64,000 nucleotides of DNA from Schistosoma mansoni (taxonomy: Eukaryota > Platyhelminthes > Trematoda > Strigeidida > Schistosomatidae): positions 26,789,951 to 26,853,950 of the forward strand of contig NC_031502.1 in NCBI RefSeq assembly GCF_000237925.1, in the 5' to 3' direction. A program made the translations under genes and the position numbers. Under the pieces are notes generated by a model. That model worked only from the letters and a program-made list of their open reading frames with translations. It was not told the DNA's origin and searched no databases. Positions 61,501-64,000 of this stretch are shown here, one piece after another; positions within the stretch are counted from its first letter, which is position 1; every line of letters begins with the position of its first letter.

Positions 61501-61506
61501 AATAAA
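61501..61506 (+). terminator. polyadenylation signal of the ArfGAP gene
   Basis: AATAAA 104 bases downstream of the stop codon. Confidence 0.6.
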
Positions 61507-61519
61507 GCAAGAATTATTA

Positions 61520-64000
61520 GTGACAATGGTTTTAGTTAGCCAGTACGTACTAAATTATTTTAGCGATAAGAGACATTGTCATATGATTTTATTGTAAACT
61601 GATCGAGAAGTCTAACCAACGAAATGATAATAGTCCGAAAGGCTTACAAATAAATGGTCAACGTTTGGTGGTTAAATTGAATAGTAATCGAAGTAACAGC
61701 CTGACAAGGTAAACTATACAGTAAGACATAGTTGTTACGTCGCTCACTAACAGCCCTCAAATTACCATGGATTTCGAAAGTAGAAGTGTGCTAGTACTTT
61801 ACTTTCTTGGTCATTTCATGAAATTGTCTAGCACTTAAAAGGATGCCAGCCAAACAAATATTTCAATGTTGGCTACTGTCTGTGATGCAATCGTTCAAGT
61901 CGATATCCACCCGTTTTGAGAGCGAGTTAGCTGTTATTTCTCCCGGTTAGCTTCCGACTTCGTAGTTTGACGTAAAAGTCCCTTTCATTGGTCATTCTAT
62001 TTTTGGTAGGTGAAGCAGCTTTTGAAGCAGTAATCCACTTTCAGTCAGATTACCAAACCATTGCTTCCCGATTGATGCCGAGTGTTTGTTTTTTATCGTT
62101 TCTCTCATACAAGCACATGTTTTATCATCGCTTAAAATTTGTATATTTACATTTGGGTGCATTTTTTTCAGGATCGATTTGGTTAGCTGCTTCCAGTTTT
62201 TTAATGCTTCCGGTCAGTTTGTGGTCCTTTCAGTTAATATTCTGATTTAGTCGCCAAACTTCTCTTCGTTTTCGGTCTCAATCAAGGGTTAGGACATTCC
62301 TTTTTTTCCGGTTATCTATTCTTGAAGCTTTTGTTTTTTTATGTCTTATTCATCTCTCCAGAGATAATATGTTAGCCAACCCTGGTTGACTGTCAAAGCC
62401 GTTTTATTTAGTTGATGATATAAATTGAAGTTTTGTAAATCTTAGTTTTTGTTTGTAAACACCAAGTATATAATATTTTCTCGGGTGATTTTTGTCTTGA
62501 AATGTCTTTTATTAGTGATGGAAATTATTATCTGTGGATGGGAGGAACATAAACAAAGAAATTTACGAATTAATATTGATATATTTGGCCTTATTATTGA
62601 CACTTTCATAATATATATTGATATGAGTAATGTTTCGTCCTAGTGTGTCACTGGAGTGCGCGTCTACAATCCTACCAAGGATCGAATCTAGGAACTTTAT
62701 TGAAATTAGGCTTATTAAGCAGAATAAGATTTTATCTAAGTATATCGTGTTCAGTGTTATGGTACTTCTCTGCCCTCAAAATTTAAATTAATTATTCGTA
62801 ACATTCGTTTATCCTTCTAAATATTTTCTGGGTTGCACACAAGTCGTTCAGAATATTGTGGTAGTCACTTTGAAATGCATTTATTGAGTTGACGTTTTTC
62901 CTAATTGTGCTATTTTTTCAGAGATGGTAGATTTACGAATGTTATTAAGTGTATTGAATTTCGAGTCTATTTATAAAAAATGCAGTAGCATATATCATTA
63001 GTTAAAGGGTAAGATGTGTCCTCCAGTGATAATCTTGACGAGCTAAGAAATCTTGATGTTTAATAAAGAATGTTCGTATGCAGAGCAATATAAATTGTCC
63101 AGGATATTTTGTGATGTTCTACGTTTCTCTTAGTCCTATAAGAATGATGTTTTGTTAACCATAAATATTGGCTATCTACGTGCAAGTTCTATGGAGTGTA
63201 TCAGAGGAACTACTCATCTTTTACGTATACAAATGTCACTGCTAGGCACTTATTAATGAATTATTACTGTCCTGAAGGTCCTTAAGAAACTGGACGTAAT
63301 TCAAAATATTTAATGGGCGAGAGGTCACAGCATAAGCATTGTCAATATTGGGGGATAGATGCTTAAATGTGAAAGCGATGTTATGGGTTTCGCAGATCAT
63401 GCGAATCGTAACTAATATTATTGTACAGTTTGGTTCATTATGACTCACTTTCTTCCTTTGATCTTACGGTTTTAGATCTTCCTTTTTTATTGTGAAACTA
63501 GACTTACTGTTTATTACGTATGATAGCTAACCGTCGCACCGGTAATCTCTACCTTAGATAAGATCAGACATTATAAACACATGTGAAACGGTGGTGAAAG
63601 ATTACCTGTTTCTAGTTAATGAACTAACCCTAACCATTCCCGTCAATTAATTTGAGGAGGATTGCAGCACTTTTAGATCATGATAATCAGAAAATCTAAT
63701 CGTTAAACACCATCATTGGGTACTGCTAACACAAAGTACAGGTTTTGAGATTTTTAATCACGAAATCATGCTCCAAACTGAACTACAACTTCTGACCCAG
63801 ATAGTTTCGTTCACGGACTTACCAAGTATGATAGTTTAAATATAGCCGTCTTGCTACTATTCAATGTGATTGTATGATGGTCTTTAAATATTCCTTGACT
63901 GAAGGTATGTATAGTAGCCTTCAATCGTTCACTTGGTTACTAGGACTACAATGTGAATTGTCATACCGGATCTTTTCCTCTTGTAAAGCTATGAAGATTT
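61520..64000. other. AT-rich downstream flank, no gene seen
   Basis: Frames at 61988-62245, 62449-62643 and 63242-63448 (minus) are hydrophobic or low-complexity chance frames with no splice context. No repeats were recognised. Confidence 0.45.

Noticed and set aside
61988-62245. Hydrophobic 85-codon frame that could be a membrane protein
   Set aside because: It starts inside a T-rich tract and has no homology or gene context; hydrophobicity is expected from T-rich DNA.
1-64000. CRISPR arrays, bacterial operons or riboswitches
   Set aside because: The window is eukaryotic, with spliced genes and retroelements; no regularly spaced direct repeats were seen.

Overview
The window is AT-rich, intron-rich eukaryotic DNA that looks like a blood fluke (Schistosoma). 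The evidence is tRNA-headed SINEs carrying the schistosome-type hammerhead ribozyme (Sm-alpha-like), RTE-clade LINEs ending in GTAA repeats, a CR1-like LINE, a gypsy/Ty3 remnant, and a host gene with 32-36 bp introns at its 5' end and kilobase introns further on. I cannot fix the species.

Layout. 1-255: possible LTR fragment. 573-3436: RTE LINE (+) flanked by a perfect 13-bp target-site duplication. 5275-5465: hammerhead SINE. 5959-6438: complete two-exon gene for a small secreted eight-cysteine peptide. 6940-13233: inverted repeat with arms of about 570 bp around a 5.15-kb spacer that holds an RTE copy (7520-10218) and an older LINE relic. 17343-17707: terminal exon of an unrecognised gene. 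22001-24513: second gene for the eight-cysteine peptide family, with a hammerhead SINE in its 2.2-kb intron. 27430-27796: RTE relic. 30075-31485: second inverted repeat, with perfect 203-bp arms. 33980-37685 and 46813-50683: a near-identical 3.7-kb direct duplication carrying one ArfGAP exon and an RTE relic. 38380-38685: a double-headed SINE. 38712-40190 or a little beyond: CR1-like LINE.

The main host gene, on the + strand, is an ArfGAP2/3-type Arf1 GTPase-activating protein. It can be assembled end to end as 11 phase-compatible exons (40407-61397, 539 codons plus stop). Its introns hold much of the repeat content: copy B of the duplication, an RTE element interrupted by a gypsy/Ty3 remnant, and a young 5'-truncated RTE copy.

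The most interesting items are the pair of secreted peptides with a duplicated C-x3-C-x6-C-x3/4-C framework and the same mini-exon gene plan; the orphan ArfGAP exon upstream of its own gene; the two spaced inverted repeats with (near-)perfect arms; and three hammerhead motifs in different states of decay, one with its catalytic core unchanged. Two runs of exactly 200 N (20962-21161, 49285-49484) are placeholder gaps.
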